From NCBI GenBank assembly GCA_006535965.1, contig QEAR01000042.1, positions 1 through 64,000 on the forward strand: a stretch of DNA of 64,000 nucleotides, in the 5' to 3' direction. The translations under genes and the position numbers were made by a program. This stretch comes from Spizellomyces sp. 'palustris'. Taxonomy: Eukaryota; Chytridiomycota; Chytridiomycetes; Spizellomycetales; Spizellomycetaceae. Position 1 is the first letter of the stretch; every line of letters starts with the position of its first letter. This document shows, one piece after another, positions 33,916 to 47,110 of this stretch. The notes beneath the pieces are model-generated. The model had not been told where the DNA came from, did no database searches, and saw only the letters and a list, made by a program, of their open reading frames with translations.

Positions 33916-36900
33916 ATGACTGTCACAGTGAAATTTGGGTTGCTTACGCATGGATGGCGGGGCAAGATTCTCTGGACTGGGAGGATGGCATCAACCGCAA
34001 CCAGACAAAGCTGGACCCATAGAGATGTACCGGTACCGCATAACTTGGTCATCGGAGGCGTGCAAAGCTCACTCAAAGTATGCGACGAGGCGTTTCAGAC
34101 AACTTGGGTTGAAGGGTAACTTACGCTGGAACTCCAGATCCAAACCAACGAACGCCCGACCGACGCATGGCGGAAGTCATTAATCCTTCTGGCAAAAAGG
34201 TATTATCTTCATCTGCAAGAGGCTTTCACGAAGTATTATATTGACAAATATTCACCTGTAGACGACATGACCGTATAGTCGAAACTGCGAATGCCTCTGT
34301 AACGGATGCTGCTAAGTGGGCAACGTGCATTGCCAGTGTTGAGGTGTGCGTGGATATAAGTGAACCTTGCTTGTCATCGAGTCTATATATGATGGCATCC
34401 CAACCCAAATGTGGACCTTTCTCTATTGAACCTTTAGGGCACTCCCTTCGTAGCGGTTGGATCGGCGGCTCGTGCCAATAATCTTTTCATTTTGGAAAAT
34501 ACTGCCTCCTCAAAGTTTTCTTCCAATGGAAACCACAATGACTTGGATAGTCAGTCTCCATTTCAAGTAAGGTCCAACTCTGCGGCTTAGGGTGAAAGAG
34601 CATGGCTGATATCCTAAGTCTCAACAGTTACGTTCCGCATTCACCGCTCCGAATCCTATATATTCCATGTCTATTTCAGGCAGTAAACTTCTCACTGGTG
34701 GCCCTAATGGCCGCGCACAGCTGTTTGAACTCAGTCAATCCGAGTTGGGACAGAAAGGCCGCGGGCTGACACATTTGTCTGAAATCGTGCTCGAGAGCAC
34801 AAAGCTTGTGGGTTCAGGGCTAGACAACTTCCCTGTGTACGATAAACCGAGTAACATGTTATATGCCGCTCTTAGGAGGACATGCGATTAGCTCCTCCTG
34901 GAACCATGATCTGCACTCTTCGATTGCATTGCGTTGAGTTCGCCCCGATGCCGGCGCGGTCGGACATACCAGGGGTAGAACCTGCAGAACGGTTCCTGGC
35001 GACGGTTGGACGGAGGCTGGTTGTTTATGATCTGAAAGCCAACCAAGTCCATGCCTCAGTAAACGTACGTTCCTTCTGGAGGAGACATCGATGATATGCA
35101 AGCTTACAAGCTCCACTTGCAGGCTGGTGATGATGCCCTCAAGGTGGCATCTTGGAGTCCTCACTTCCCTTTGTCCCTAATCTGCACCGGGGGAATTGAT
35201 CGGGCTGTTCGGGTATGGGACGCTCGATTGATTGGGAAAAACAGTGATGAAGCTCCGGTAAGGCCCTGCTTTGTTGCGGAAACGTTGACTGTTTGTACTT
35301 ATTTGCCGGTGTAAAGAGTAGGTTTGGAAAGTATCCCGAGCTCATGAAGGAGCGGTAACAGATGTTAGATTCAATCCCTTCATACCCTACTGGATGGCTA
35401 GCGCTGGTAAATATCTGGATAGACTTATGAAATATAGCCAAACGCGCTGACCTTGGTCTTTCCAGGTGAGGATGCTGTCGTGAAACTTTGGGATTTGCGA
35501 TACGTTAAGTACCCTGTGGGTCGAATTGATGGGCACTGTCAGAGTATACAGTCGGTACGTCCTCATATGTATTCCGGCCATAATATGGGGGCTTATCGAT
35601 CAGCAGCTCGCATGGTCCAACACGCACTGCGAAATTCTGACTACTGCATCGTCTGACCGCTCTTGGCGCGCATGGTCATTCGCCCCGGACGTCTCGACCG
35701 CTCGCGAGACGTATGACGACATTTTCATTGGCTGCCCTGGATCAGAGTGGGGAAATCTGGCAAATGCGGATGCCCAAGCCCACGTAGTTGCAGGTGCTCG
35801 GTTAATTGGAGAATGGGCGAGCGGATACACTGCTCCTGTGATAAAAGGTACACATGGAATACCTCTCCCACCTGTCAGCTCTGTCCAAACCCCGATCTTT
35901 TTACAGTTGTTCCATCCAAGAGCCATATCGACGCCTTTTATGGGTTGTCTGCCGTCGGGGAGGTGAAGAGTCATACAATATTGGGCGAAGTTTTCGAACC
36001 AGTGATTCCTCATCGGTAGGCCTGAGAATGCGTAACGTATCATCCTTCTTTAACTGAGCCATCATCGGTCCATTTGTGCGAAGGTTTGATGCAGTACATG
36101 ACGGCGCTGCACATGATGTAGAGAGATCAGTTTATATCCGCGACATGTCAACTGCCTACTCCGATGTAGTCTCTCTTTGTCGAGTTGCAAGACGAGAAGG
36201 TAGACTATTAGCCCCAAAAGAGCGAGAGCTGTTGGATCTTTGTTCGCCTCGCTCAGCTATAGAACCGACAACATGGAATATCCCACCACCCAGCTCCGAA
36301 GAGTTTCGTACCGCAGGCGAGGAGGCTATGGAAAGACTCCGTCGTGAATTGGAGATGTGGACATACTTTTTGCCACCAGGATTTGGAGATGTGATGGCCG
36401 CAACAGGGATGGTGTGTAGCTGCCTAGCATTCGATCAGTTTGATGGTCGTCAACGATTCTTCTTCCATAGCTCAAACAGAAGCTTCGCTTGGAATACGAA
36501 ATGGCCCTGTTGCGTTGCAATATTATATCAGATGTGTTGAAAGGTGGATGGGAGACCTTGGTTAAGGCCGAAAAGTAGGTGGGAGGTCGCTTGGAAGACG
36601 AGAGAGTAACATGCTGAATTTATGTCGACTTGCAGGATGGTATGTAAAGGAATGGAGATGGACCCTTACTATGTGAATGGGAAAACTCTGCAGGTATGGT
36701 CTCGCGCAGATCGTAACCTTCTAGAAACAGCGTCAGTATGTTGACTTCCAGCATCCGTCAGCTTTTCGTCCGGTCGATTCTACCACATGACCTTGTCAAA
36801 GGGTTGACACTGGGCCTAAAGCTAGCGGAGATTGTAGAGGATACGCCGTCCCGATCATTTGCTGATACCGCTGAAACGATCGGCATCATGTTATTTCCGA

Positions 36901-38357
36901 CTACTTACGACGACGCTAAATGGCTTCCCGCCGCTGATACCGCTGATTCCGACCATCCCCTTGCATTTTCCCGAACTAAAATATTAGCAGAATATGTCGA
37001 GAAGCTACTGGTGGAAGATATTAAAGACCTTGAGAGCGGTCAGGGTCCGGATCAGGAAGCAAAATCTGCCACCACGTCTGCTATTGGGTTGGAAGCTGCC
37101 AACAAAGGAAAGGTTTCCACAATGGAAAGGAGCGTCAAGGTAACGGGGGATCGGCGACGGCTACTGGCAGGGATAAGTGGGAAGGCACTCCCAGGTGAGA
37201 GGAAGTGCCTATCATTGAGGGCTCTTGCGGAAGATCCTGGACTAGTTTTACCAATGGTTCGAATGGAAATGTATGTTGTCTCCCCATCGTCGGCACATTT
37301 GCCGGATGACCCACGAAGCTTATTGCCCTTTTCGAACATACTAGCCGTTTTGCAAAAGCTATCTTCAACCGAACGATTGTGCCTTATGACGAGGTGATCA
37401 AGATTTTTGAAAGCCCGGATGTGGAGGAGCAGGACAGGGACGCAAGCGGAACGGGAGACAAACGGGCTACATCTGAAAGGACGATATCCGCTTACGCAAA
37501 TCAGGTGTATCTCGATGCTCTGTTGGAGCACAAGCGATGGGTTGATTATTTCTCAGTGTGCTTTGACCTAATAGCGGTAAGTATATTCGTGGGCGAAGCA
37601 AACTCTCGGTTGGTCGCGATACTTACCATACGCAGCTCTATGTTGCCCACGACTTCTCTCGTGTCCTCGTAACGCACGCGGACACAATGGCGCTTCCACA
37701 GTTGAAATCTTACATCGATGACAAATATCAGGTAGCCACTGCGAAACTCGCACAAGCGTTACAACTCCCAAGCACGTCTACAGATGCAGCTAGGGAGATT
37801 TTAACTAGCGGGATGGGAGTTTTGAAGGAGGCTTTGGTGTTGCTAGTCAAAGTCGGAGCATCGTTTTTAAAGCTCGGAAATGTAGAACGGGAGGGAGTTG
37901 ATAAGATGCGAGGGACGGTACTGAAGATTTTCAGGTGAGCCTCTTATTCTTCCAGGAGATGTGATGAAGTGCGCGTGTTTACTGCGGTGACTGACTGGAT
38001 TAAACGGGTCACTTCTTCAGTCAATTGAGCGGATCGCTCTTCCGAACGCTGGATGTTATTGAGCGGATGTTGGGTGCCGGTGGTGTAAGGTATGACATGT
38101 CGAACTGCTTCCTTTGAACAACGCTATTCATACATGCCAAAAGGGAAGCCGCCCAAAACGCACAAAGTGCCATAAAGGATGCCGCGCAAGCACTGGGGCC
38201 AACTGCACGAAAGACATCGGGATCTGGATCTGTACCTCCGACTGGAGCAGTTCCCAATCCCGCCGGCGAGGTTACATCGGAAGTGACTTCTTTAATAGAG
38301 CAGCTGGGTAAAGTTGGCCGTACGGAGGTGGGTGCTAGTGTTGGTAGTGGGGTATGA
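33916..38357 (+). CDS. Large WD40-repeat protein with long helical C-terminal half
   Basis: The N-terminal part carries WD repeats: SMSISGSKLLTGGPNGRAQLFE, WSPHFPLSLICTGGIDRAVRVWDAR, AHEGAVTDVRFNPFIPYWMAS, GEDAVVKLWDLRY, and HCEILTTASSDRSWRAWSF. After the propeller come several hundred residues of mostly helical sequence without a domain I recognise (VYIRDMSTAYSDVVSL, LTLGLKLAEIVEDTP, HADTMALPQLKSYIDDKYQ), ending in a Gly/Ala/Ser-rich tail at 38357. Propeller features loosely resemble EIPR1/TSSC1-type trafficking proteins, but the long helical extension does not belong to that family as I know it. About 15 short introns. ATGs at 33916 and 33985 both fit; exons near 34.14 kb and 34.26 kb join in phase. 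The role is unknown; a scaffold is the safest guess. Confidence 0.75.
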
Positions 38358-40460
38358 TCGTGTGTTATCGGTATACAGATGAAATATACAAGGACTATCT
38401 AACAGAGGGCTACATCCAAACTACGTTGTCTACGCACTACGATCTGCAGAAGCTCAATCCCATGAAATCCTACGTGTTAACACTCAGCACCTCTCTTCAT
38501 CTTTTGAAGCTCCTGTTCTGATTGTCCGAATGCTTCACGGATCGCACCACTTGCTGCCAAGTCTTTTGAATGTACTAACTTGCCTAATGATTGCTATTTG
38601 TTTAAACGTTCTTTTAGTCATGCTCACCCTTCATTTCCGTACTGCAGCTGAGGGGTGTAGCCCATACCTCTACTTTGCCTATTACGGCGTTCAACGTTCC
38701 ATGTACTTTTGAAGGATGTTGCACTGAGTGCTTTGGACGTGACACGCGGGCGCAAGCGGGGTCCTCTGGAGTATATCCGTCCTCGTATTCCCCTGCTGGA
38801 CGCTGGTTAGGACCACAGAGAATGTGAGGGACAACGTGTGATTTATTTGGCAGCAAGGACGATACAAACTGGGTGAGCTGCTTTGGCGTTTGGTGCATAT
38901 CCTCCGTCGTATTCACCTGTTGGACGCTGTTGCTGATTTAGGATTGTTTCATATAACAAAGGGGCAGAGCCGAAATTCCTAACATACATGCGAATCCTTG
39001 GGTTCCGCCATTTTCAGTTAGTTGTCTGGTAGGGCGCTGTGAGTTGATACGATGGGCAAGAAGCAATGGAGCGTGACAGGCACATGACATACAAGCCCGT
39101 ATTTCGTCATCAGTTCGCGTCTGGTCTAAGCTGCGACCTTTATATCTCTCTGTTCAATGAAAGCTACACTCTTCCAGCACTGGGAAGAGCCGACTATGTT
39201 ATTGTTTACGTTCAGCTTGAACGGCCACCCTTACAAATGCCGTCCGCGCTCGCGGGCGGAATAGAGGCAAGGTACCTGTTCTTCCGATGAATTGATAAGT
39301 GAGCACAGTCTGCAGCGATAACGTCAAGCGGAGCGCGTCATTTCACATGTGCTGAGTTAAGAGAACGAGTAGGAGAAACTTACCCGAGTAAAAAGGCGGG
39401 CGACCTCGACTCTGGCTTGGGTAATACTTTTAAAGATTGGGCATAAACGCGTGCCTAAGGTACATTTGAATGTGTACAATGCATTTGAACTGATCACCTT
39501 GATGAACTACCGCTTAGTAGTATAGGGTCGCGGATACTTAGCCCACACATCCAACTCCATACCTGATCGAATTTGCATAGAAGCCTGATTAAAGCATTGG
39601 TTCAGAATGCATCCGTTACTCCCGCAGTCATCAAAACCATTGCGTTGAGCTTCGAAACATTCTGCGAACCAAGGATAAACAAGCCACTACTATTTCAAGA
39701 ACCATGTGGAACATGCAAACCAATGTTCGCTGCCTTGAAAGCAAGACAGGGGTACCAGTTCTCTTGGCAAATACCGGCGATCTCCTTTCAGACCCGCTAA
39801 AATTGTATCTTTGGGGTGATCTTTGCAATACAATCATGCGAGGACTGGCATTCTTGGGGAGCGAAATCTGCTCGGTTTCTGGCACAGGTTTCTTAAATGA
39901 TACTCCTGGAGGGCTTACATGGACCGAATATTATTGGAACATTTTCGAGGACCATGGTTTGAATTTGATCGGCATAATCGGGTAATATTCATGGAATGGA
40001 GGTTTGAAGGGAAGGTGGATTATGGCGGTGGATATCCAACATGGCATTATCCAATATCACTGTAGGGCGGCATACTTCTCGGTTGTCTCGGCAACATTAG
40101 TTGTCATTGAAATTGAGCACGTTTTGGCCACACGGACCGATCGGTATCTGGATAGTGGAGAATTTGGTTTGCGATATAGCGGAGAACAGCAAAACGGCGG
40201 CTTGGCTTGAGAATCTTCTACATTCTACCGTATCTACCAAAGTGGAGGCATTTGATTGATGGTCTGCTCTTGTATGGCGATGTGATGAAGGTCATCACAG
40301 AGGCAAGTCAGCTGCTTACTCAAGAGCAACTCGATGAAAGGGTCTGATTGGTGGTAATCTTAAAGTTAATGTAGCCATGTATGGCGTTGGATGCAAAAAA
40401 TACATCGAATGTGGTTTGGTTTAAAAGTGCGACCCTATTCTACTCAGCTTTCCCGTCACC
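38358..40460. other. Intergenic region, no supportable gene
   Basis: This 2.1 kb lies between the WD40 gene and TGS1, both on the plus strand. Open frames at 39573-39800 and 39704-39985 overlap each other and match nothing I know. A short motif reading QRPxGEYxxGYxP on the minus strand appears twice, near 38790 and 38900, which may be the trace of a decayed coding repeat. No tRNA or transposon end was seen. Confidence 0.45.
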
Positions 40461-42109
<1,649 letters not shown>

Positions 42110-42159
42110 CCGCGTGCACACATGTATATATTTTGTTTCAAGAACTCGCTCACTTCAAG

Positions 42160-42999
42160 TTATTCCGTAATGTGCTGCAACCTTGCCAAACTTTTATCAT
42201 GTTCCTCCAACTGCTCATTTATAATGTCTAATTGGTGTTCCCACTTTTCCACTTCCCAATCCGACATCCACAATTCGAACTTTATTCTTCGTTCCTGGGC
42301 GCGAATTTTGTCCTCTTCAAATCCTAGGCGTTTTGCAACTTCTGCCCATCGCTCAGCTTCTTTATCGGTCGTTTCGCACCAAGCTACTCTCAAAGGTTCG
42401 GGGAGATCTTCCAAACGAGGTACTCTTCTTTGCTGCGATTGTTGGTGTGCAGGAGATGTTTGCGGATGTGTTTGTTGCGACGCTCGTCTACTCTCCGACC
42501 TTACCGGTGTATATCCATGACTGTCTGGATACCGGTTGCTGCTCGTCCCACTAGCTGCAGTCGGTGGGCGTTGCTGTGGAGGAGGTGACCTCCTACTATA
42601 GGACGAGTCCCTTGAATATCGAGAATCCCACTCTCGTTCATGAGATCGATAATCGTCTTGGTGATTGTGCCGGTAGTACCCAGGTGAGTCTCGTGATCGC
42701 TCCGCGGGATATGGGTTATATCTGGAATATTCTCGGTATCTGTTATGATGGTCAGAATATCGTCTTTCTGAAAGCGACTTGTCGTAGCGGTGTGAGGCGT
42801 AAGAAGGCGGTGGTGGGGGAGGCGTGTGATACTTGTAGTGGTCAGGATGGTGTGGGCGACCCGAAGAGGACGAGGAGTGTGGAGGCGGAGTTGTCCGTGA
42901 GCTGCTGCGGGGAGGATAACGAGAGGAGGACGAAGAGGAGGAGGGGGATGAGTGTTGCTGCTGCTGAGAATAGCTCTTGTGCCTGCCTGATTCTTGCAT
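42160..42999 (-). CDS. Arg/Ser/Tyr-rich protein with helical C-terminal domain
   Basis: The frame is open through 42160 and the first ATG in it is at 42999 (MQESGRHKSYSQ), giving 279 residues without an intron. The first 190 residues are low complexity: Ser, Arg, Tyr, His, Pro and Gln, with RS and RY pairs and a proline run. The last 80 form a plausible helical domain (RVPRLEDLPEPLRVAWC, AEVAKRLGFEEDKI, EVEKWEHQLDIINEQLEEHDK). Composition suggests an RNA- or splicing-associated protein, but I recognise no family. It is 51 bases from TGS1 (convergent) and about 245 from SEC62 (divergent). An upstream exon cannot be excluded. Confidence 0.65.
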   Translation of the reverse strand: MQESGRHKSYSQQQQHSSPSSSSSSSRYPPRSSSRTTPPPHSSSSSGRPHHPDHYKYHTPPPPPPSYASHRYDKSLSERRYSDHHNRYREYSRYNPYPAERSRDSPGYYRHNHQDDYRSHEREWDSRYSRDSSYSRRSPPPQQRPPTAASGTSSNRYPDSHGYTPVRSESRRASQQTHPQTSPAHQQSQQRRVPRLEDLPEPLRVAWCETTDKEAERWAEVAKRLGFEEDKIRAQERRIKFELWMSDWEVEKWEHQLDIINEQLEEHDKSLARLQHITE

Positions 43000-43243
43000 C
43001 TTTTGGAAAGGTTGGTGCAAAAGGGAAGCTCGAGGGCCACATTTGAAAGTCAGGTTGGCACAGTGACTACCTGCTAAGCAGCAGCAACAGAGGATCGTCG
43101 TTGTGACCGTAAACTACCAAGAACTCCAGCACTTGGGTGTTCCATCACATTCCGCCCGTCGCGCACCGTCGGTACTCCTTTGCTTCGGCACAGTCCTCCA
43201 ATCCCGCACTGGAAGACCTCTTGATCTTCTAGACTGTAGCGCA

Positions 43244-44216
43244 ATGGCAACGGTGAGTGGGTAACCTCAGCTGTGCGGTGGCGCCTGGCATTTTTTCTCC
43301 CATTCCCTCGTTCTGATGAATATATAATTTTACAGTCTCAGCAGTCACTGAAAAACGTCCCAAAGGACATACTGCTGGTTGCAGACTTCCTCCGAAGTAG
43401 CGAATCAAAGCTAAAGATTCGGCAAGGCATCTTGAGCGGACGGCGTGTTGATTATTTCAAAGGTGGTTTAGCCACGTTTATGTTCTACCTGCCTTTTGCA
43501 TGAATCTGACGTGCATGAAAAGGAAAGCATGCCGTAAATGCTGTGCTTCGAGAGCCTTACAAGAAGAACTCGAAGCGACCGTCCGTGTCAGACCGTTCAG
43601 AGGGCGAAGCACTTCTGTCCAAGCTATTCACTTATGGCTTTTTCGTCCGGATTGAAAAAGCTCCAAAATCAAAGCACTTGAATGTCCACAACGTTCAGCA
43701 TTTTGAACCTGATGCGCATTACGCATGGGTATACGAGGGTTCTCAACTTAAGGGCATGCTAATCGGAATGGCTGTTCTGCTTGTCACATTGGCGGGAGTC
43801 ATGTTCCCTCTCTGGCCCGCCTCATTAAGACAAGGTGTCTATTACCTTTCTTTGGGAATGTTGGGTCTCATGGGCGTCTTTATGGGGTTGGTGGTGTTCA
43901 GGCTCGTGCTGTGGATCGTACTGAAAGTTGCAACCGGACGGGACGGATGGTTATATCCCAATTTGTTTGCGGATGTCGGCATTATTGATAGCTTCAGGCC
44001 ATTGTGGGGGTAAGTATCATTTCACTGGAGACGTCAATCCTCTCAGGGAACTCACTGTATGTGATCCTTTTTCCACCCTCTCTCAGATGGGACGAGAAAA
44101 AGACGTCAAAGAAGAAAACGGCAATCATCAAGTCGTCTGGAAGCGAAGGGGATGGCGAGGGCACTGGGGGTCGGGATGATGAGGGTTTTGGGGAGGAAGA
44201 TGATAAGAATGATTGA
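43244..44216 (+). CDS. SEC62: Sec62 translocon subunit
   Basis: Sec62 works with Sec61, Sec63 and Kar2 to bring proteins into the endoplasmic reticulum after translation. The first exon is just nine bases (ATG GCA ACG, 43244-43252), spliced in phase to 43336. The cytosolic domain (VPKDILLVADFLRSSESKLK, RRVDYFKGKHAVNAVL, KLFTYGFFVRIEK) is followed by two membrane helices (MLIGMAVLLVTLAGVMFPLWP and YYLSLGMLGLMGVFMGLVVFRL), the GRDGWLYPNLFADVGIIDSF segment, and an acidic and basic tail. The layout and length (about 250 residues) are normal. Confidence 0.93.
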
Positions 44217-44579
44217 TGTATGCAGGAATCAATAATCATGAGGAGTCAAGGCTCCATCGGCTATGGTTGCGCATCAATATTTTATACTATGGAGTCGTAA
44301 CGCATATATTACAAAATCAACAAGGACAAAACACATTACCATGTTTGTTCATATAAGAATGCAACTAGTAACCAATTCTACACCCCACCAAGTCATGTTC
44401 CTAAATCCTCCCTTCTCTCTGATAAATATGTTTGTTTCTCTAAGCTTTTCATTTCGAGGCTATGTTTTCCTCCGATGGAATATATATGTTGTTGCGTCTT
44501 CCAAGGACAATAAAGCCGTAGGCGTGAAAAATGATGAAAGAAGGATGGGCAGAACAAACTGCCGTTACTGAGAAGGATT
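44217..44579. other. Convergent 3' region
   Basis: Between SEC62 (plus) and the His/Gln-rich gene (minus). AT-rich, no feature seen. Confidence 0.5.
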
Positions 44580-46358
44580 TTATCCGCTCTTAGATGCCGA
44601 AGTCCTCCTATTTAGAAACTCGCCAAGCTTTTCCAATGTCTGTCTCGTATGCCCAGGATGTTCCTGCTGTTGCTGCTGCTGTTGTGATTGCTGTGGCTGT
44701 TGATACACCGTCATACTGGTTTGTCCGTGTGGCTGGTCTTCGTCTCGAGGTGACGGCGGAGTAGACGAAGATGCCGGGGAAGGAAGGAGATGGTCTTCGG
44801 GGTAATGGTGATTTTGTAGCAAAGACTGGTGCTGGTCAGTGGGTGCGGAAACGACGGTGTAAGGCTTTTTCTTATGAGGCGGCGCGGGTGCTAATATCGT
44901 AGTGCTGCTATGCGGATGAGCGTGTTTGTAATGTGGAGCGACAGGTTGGTGATGGTGATGGTGGTGTGGGCATGGTGTGCACGGGCGACGATGTGGGGCT
45001 GGGGTTATAGTTAAGGCGGGGGGAGCTTGAGAAACAGATTTGTTGAGAGGTAGTGGCTTCTGTTGTCGTTGCTGTCCTTGAGCTTGAACTTGGGCCAACT
45101 GGTGCTGGAGCCACATGTTCTGATGATGGAGTTCCTGAATGTGCTGATGTTGTTGTTGAAGGATATCATCCAACGGATCAGGGACGTGAACCCTTTTGAC
45201 TGGAACTACCACAGAATGATCGTTGCCTTGGATCATGAGCTCCCCGGAGGGTGCCGATTGGCTATATCGCCGCGACGGTCCCGGATGATGGAAGGGCAAG
45301 ATCTGATCTCCCCTTACGACCATACCATTTGCAGCCGTGGAAGAGATGGGTTCTAGCGATGAAATTCTCGTTCTTCTCGGCGGGGGAAGGTAGAGCCGCC
45401 TTATAGGCTGGGGGGATGTCATTTGAGGTGTAGAACAGCAACTTGAAACGGTCTCCTCATCGGACAGCATAGCATCTGGATGAGATCGATAAGCAATATA
45501 AGCTGCAGCATCTGCTGTAAAAGGTTTGTTCATCATGACCGGTCCAGCTGCCGGAGCAGCGGCCGGGGGAATCACACGAACTACACGCGGTCCACTCGAA
45601 AGAATGGACCTGATAGATGGCAAAGGGACTTTTTGCGACGTGGGAGGTTTGAGCAAACCTCTATCGTCGGGTTGGACTTTGGCTTGTTCAATGGCCTCGG
45701 ATGAGAGGGGTTTGAGTTTTACTGGATGACGTCGGCGTGGCAAGTGAAGCATTGCGTATTTGCGTGATTTTGTTGACGCTGCTGAGGAGGAGTCAATGGA
45801 ATCACTCTTGCTTTGGCCGTCCTTGCTGGACTTGCCCCGTCCTTGGCGCGCCCTTTCTTCCTCCTCCTTCATCTGACGCAGTTGCAAATCGTAAGCGGCT
45901 AGCTGGTAAGCTTCCAAGTCCGTCGACCCGTCAACGGCCATAATGTCTGACCGAAGAGATTGAAAGCGATCACAAATTTCATCTGTGAGTTCGTCAACAG
46001 GCCCGAGTCCTAGGCTTTGATCGGCTTGGGCAGACGACCCCGATTGCGGACTGGTCGCAGTCCCACTAACGCCATTCGAATCAAGACCCCAGTCCATCGG
46101 TTTGTCCGTCACTGGGGAATCTGTCGCAATTTGTGGCACTGAAGCTTTGCGACAAAGTCTAGGGCGCGTCGCGTGGGTTGGGGCAGGGAGCGTTGGAGGC
46201 TGAACCGCCGGCGATGACAGCAATGATCTATATACTGGTGTTTGTGTATCGTTCACTCCACCAGAGCTAGGTACGTGAGATGAACGTTGATGGACAGGCG
46301 CTGAGTGAAAGGTCACAAGTGCTTCGGCTGCGGCGTGCGTTGGGTCGGATGTCAACAT
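44580..46358 (-). CDS. Large disordered protein rich in Pro, Ser, His and Gln
   Basis: A single long frame without introns, unusual for this region. The first in-frame ATG is at 46358 (MLTSDPTHAAAEAL), giving 592 residues; the frame stays open to 46457, so an upstream exon is possible. Two blocks look less random: an acidic helix near 46000 (DELTDEICDRFQSLRSDIM, EAYQLAAYDLQLRQMKEEEE) and a basic block near 45700 (RKYAMLHLPRRRHPVKLKPL). The C-terminal part has His runs, Gln runs and a Gln-rich coiled segment (LDDILQQQHQHIQELHHQN). No DNA-binding domain is visible. It may be a regulator or scaffold; no family recognised. Confidence 0.6.
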   Translation of the reverse strand: MLTSDPTHAAAEALVTFHSAPVHQRSSHVPSSGGVNDTQTPVYRSLLSSPAVQPPTLPAPTHATRPRLCRKASVPQIATDSPVTDKPMDWGLDSNGVSGTATSPQSGSSAQADQSLGLGPVDELTDEICDRFQSLRSDIMAVDGSTDLEAYQLAAYDLQLRQMKEEEERARQGRGKSSKDGQSKSDSIDSSSAASTKSRKYAMLHLPRRRHPVKLKPLSSEAIEQAKVQPDDRGLLKPPTSQKVPLPSIRSILSSGPRVVRVIPPAAAPAAGPVMMNKPFTADAAAYIAYRSHPDAMLSDEETVSSCCSTPQMTSPQPIRRLYLPPPRRTRISSLEPISSTAANGMVVRGDQILPFHHPGPSRRYSQSAPSGELMIQGNDHSVVVPVKRVHVPDPLDDILQQQHQHIQELHHQNMWLQHQLAQVQAQGQQRQQKPLPLNKSVSQAPPALTITPAPHRRPCTPCPHHHHHHQPVAPHYKHAHPHSSTTILAPAPPHKKKPYTVVSAPTDQHQSLLQNHHYPEDHLLPSPASSSTPPSPRDEDQPHGQTSMTVYQQPQQSQQQQQQQEHPGHTRQTLEKLGEFLNRRTSASKSG

Positions 46359-46457
46359 TCTACCGGTAATGTTGCGTACTTGCGTCCCCAGCTTAGGAAC
46401 ACTTGTATTTTCTTGTGTGTATCTATGCTTCTTAATATGTCTTGCCCTCCACTTCAC

Positions 46458-47110
46458 TCAAGGAAGGTGGAAAGCAACCGCAATGATGCTCAGGCAAGGG
46501 GGGGCCAAAAAATCCAAAGATTAAGAAAAATAAAGAATTTCTCATACGAAATCGCACGTTACCACAAAAACAAATCCGTCGCCCCCAAAGGTCGCGTTCC
46601 ATGTCTCGCGCTATCTTCGACATCCAAAAAGAAGGCAAACGACCCGCAAACCCTCGCGGAGGCCCACGGCGGGCCTTGGCTTTGTCATCTGGCGTGTACG
46701 TGCTTAGTCACACGCGCTAAGGTGAGATGCTGAGAACAAAGTTGAGAACTGTCAGGAGAGCACGAGAAATTTGAATCTGCTGAGGGTCATTTTAGGATCA
46801 TCGGGTTATCGCATATCTTCTTTTGAGATGCTTAATTTTGATACGACTGAATTATCTGCAAACGTTGATTCCCATTACTTCCCAGTCGCTGCAGACATTC
46901 TCAGCTTGAGATAGATCAAAAGACTGCCCAGCCTTTCTGCCAAACAGTTGGTACCATTAAGATGATGTAGGGCGATCGCAGGTTACATATGTAGTGGGAG
47001 TGCCATGGCGAGATGCTAATTGACCGAAGTGAAAAGTATCATAACATCTAATTTGCAGCAAGCAAACACATTGTGGTTGACTTAAATACAGACAATATTT
47101 TTAATGCGCT
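46458..47110. other. Intergenic region
   Basis: Lies upstream of the disordered-protein gene and downstream of the MFSD1-type transporter. No gene or repeat supported; small frames are basic and without domains. Confidence 0.5.

Noticed and set aside
39573-39985. Overlapping plus-strand frames downstream of the WD40 gene
   Set aside because: No domain, no convincing splice partners, and two frames compete for the same bases.
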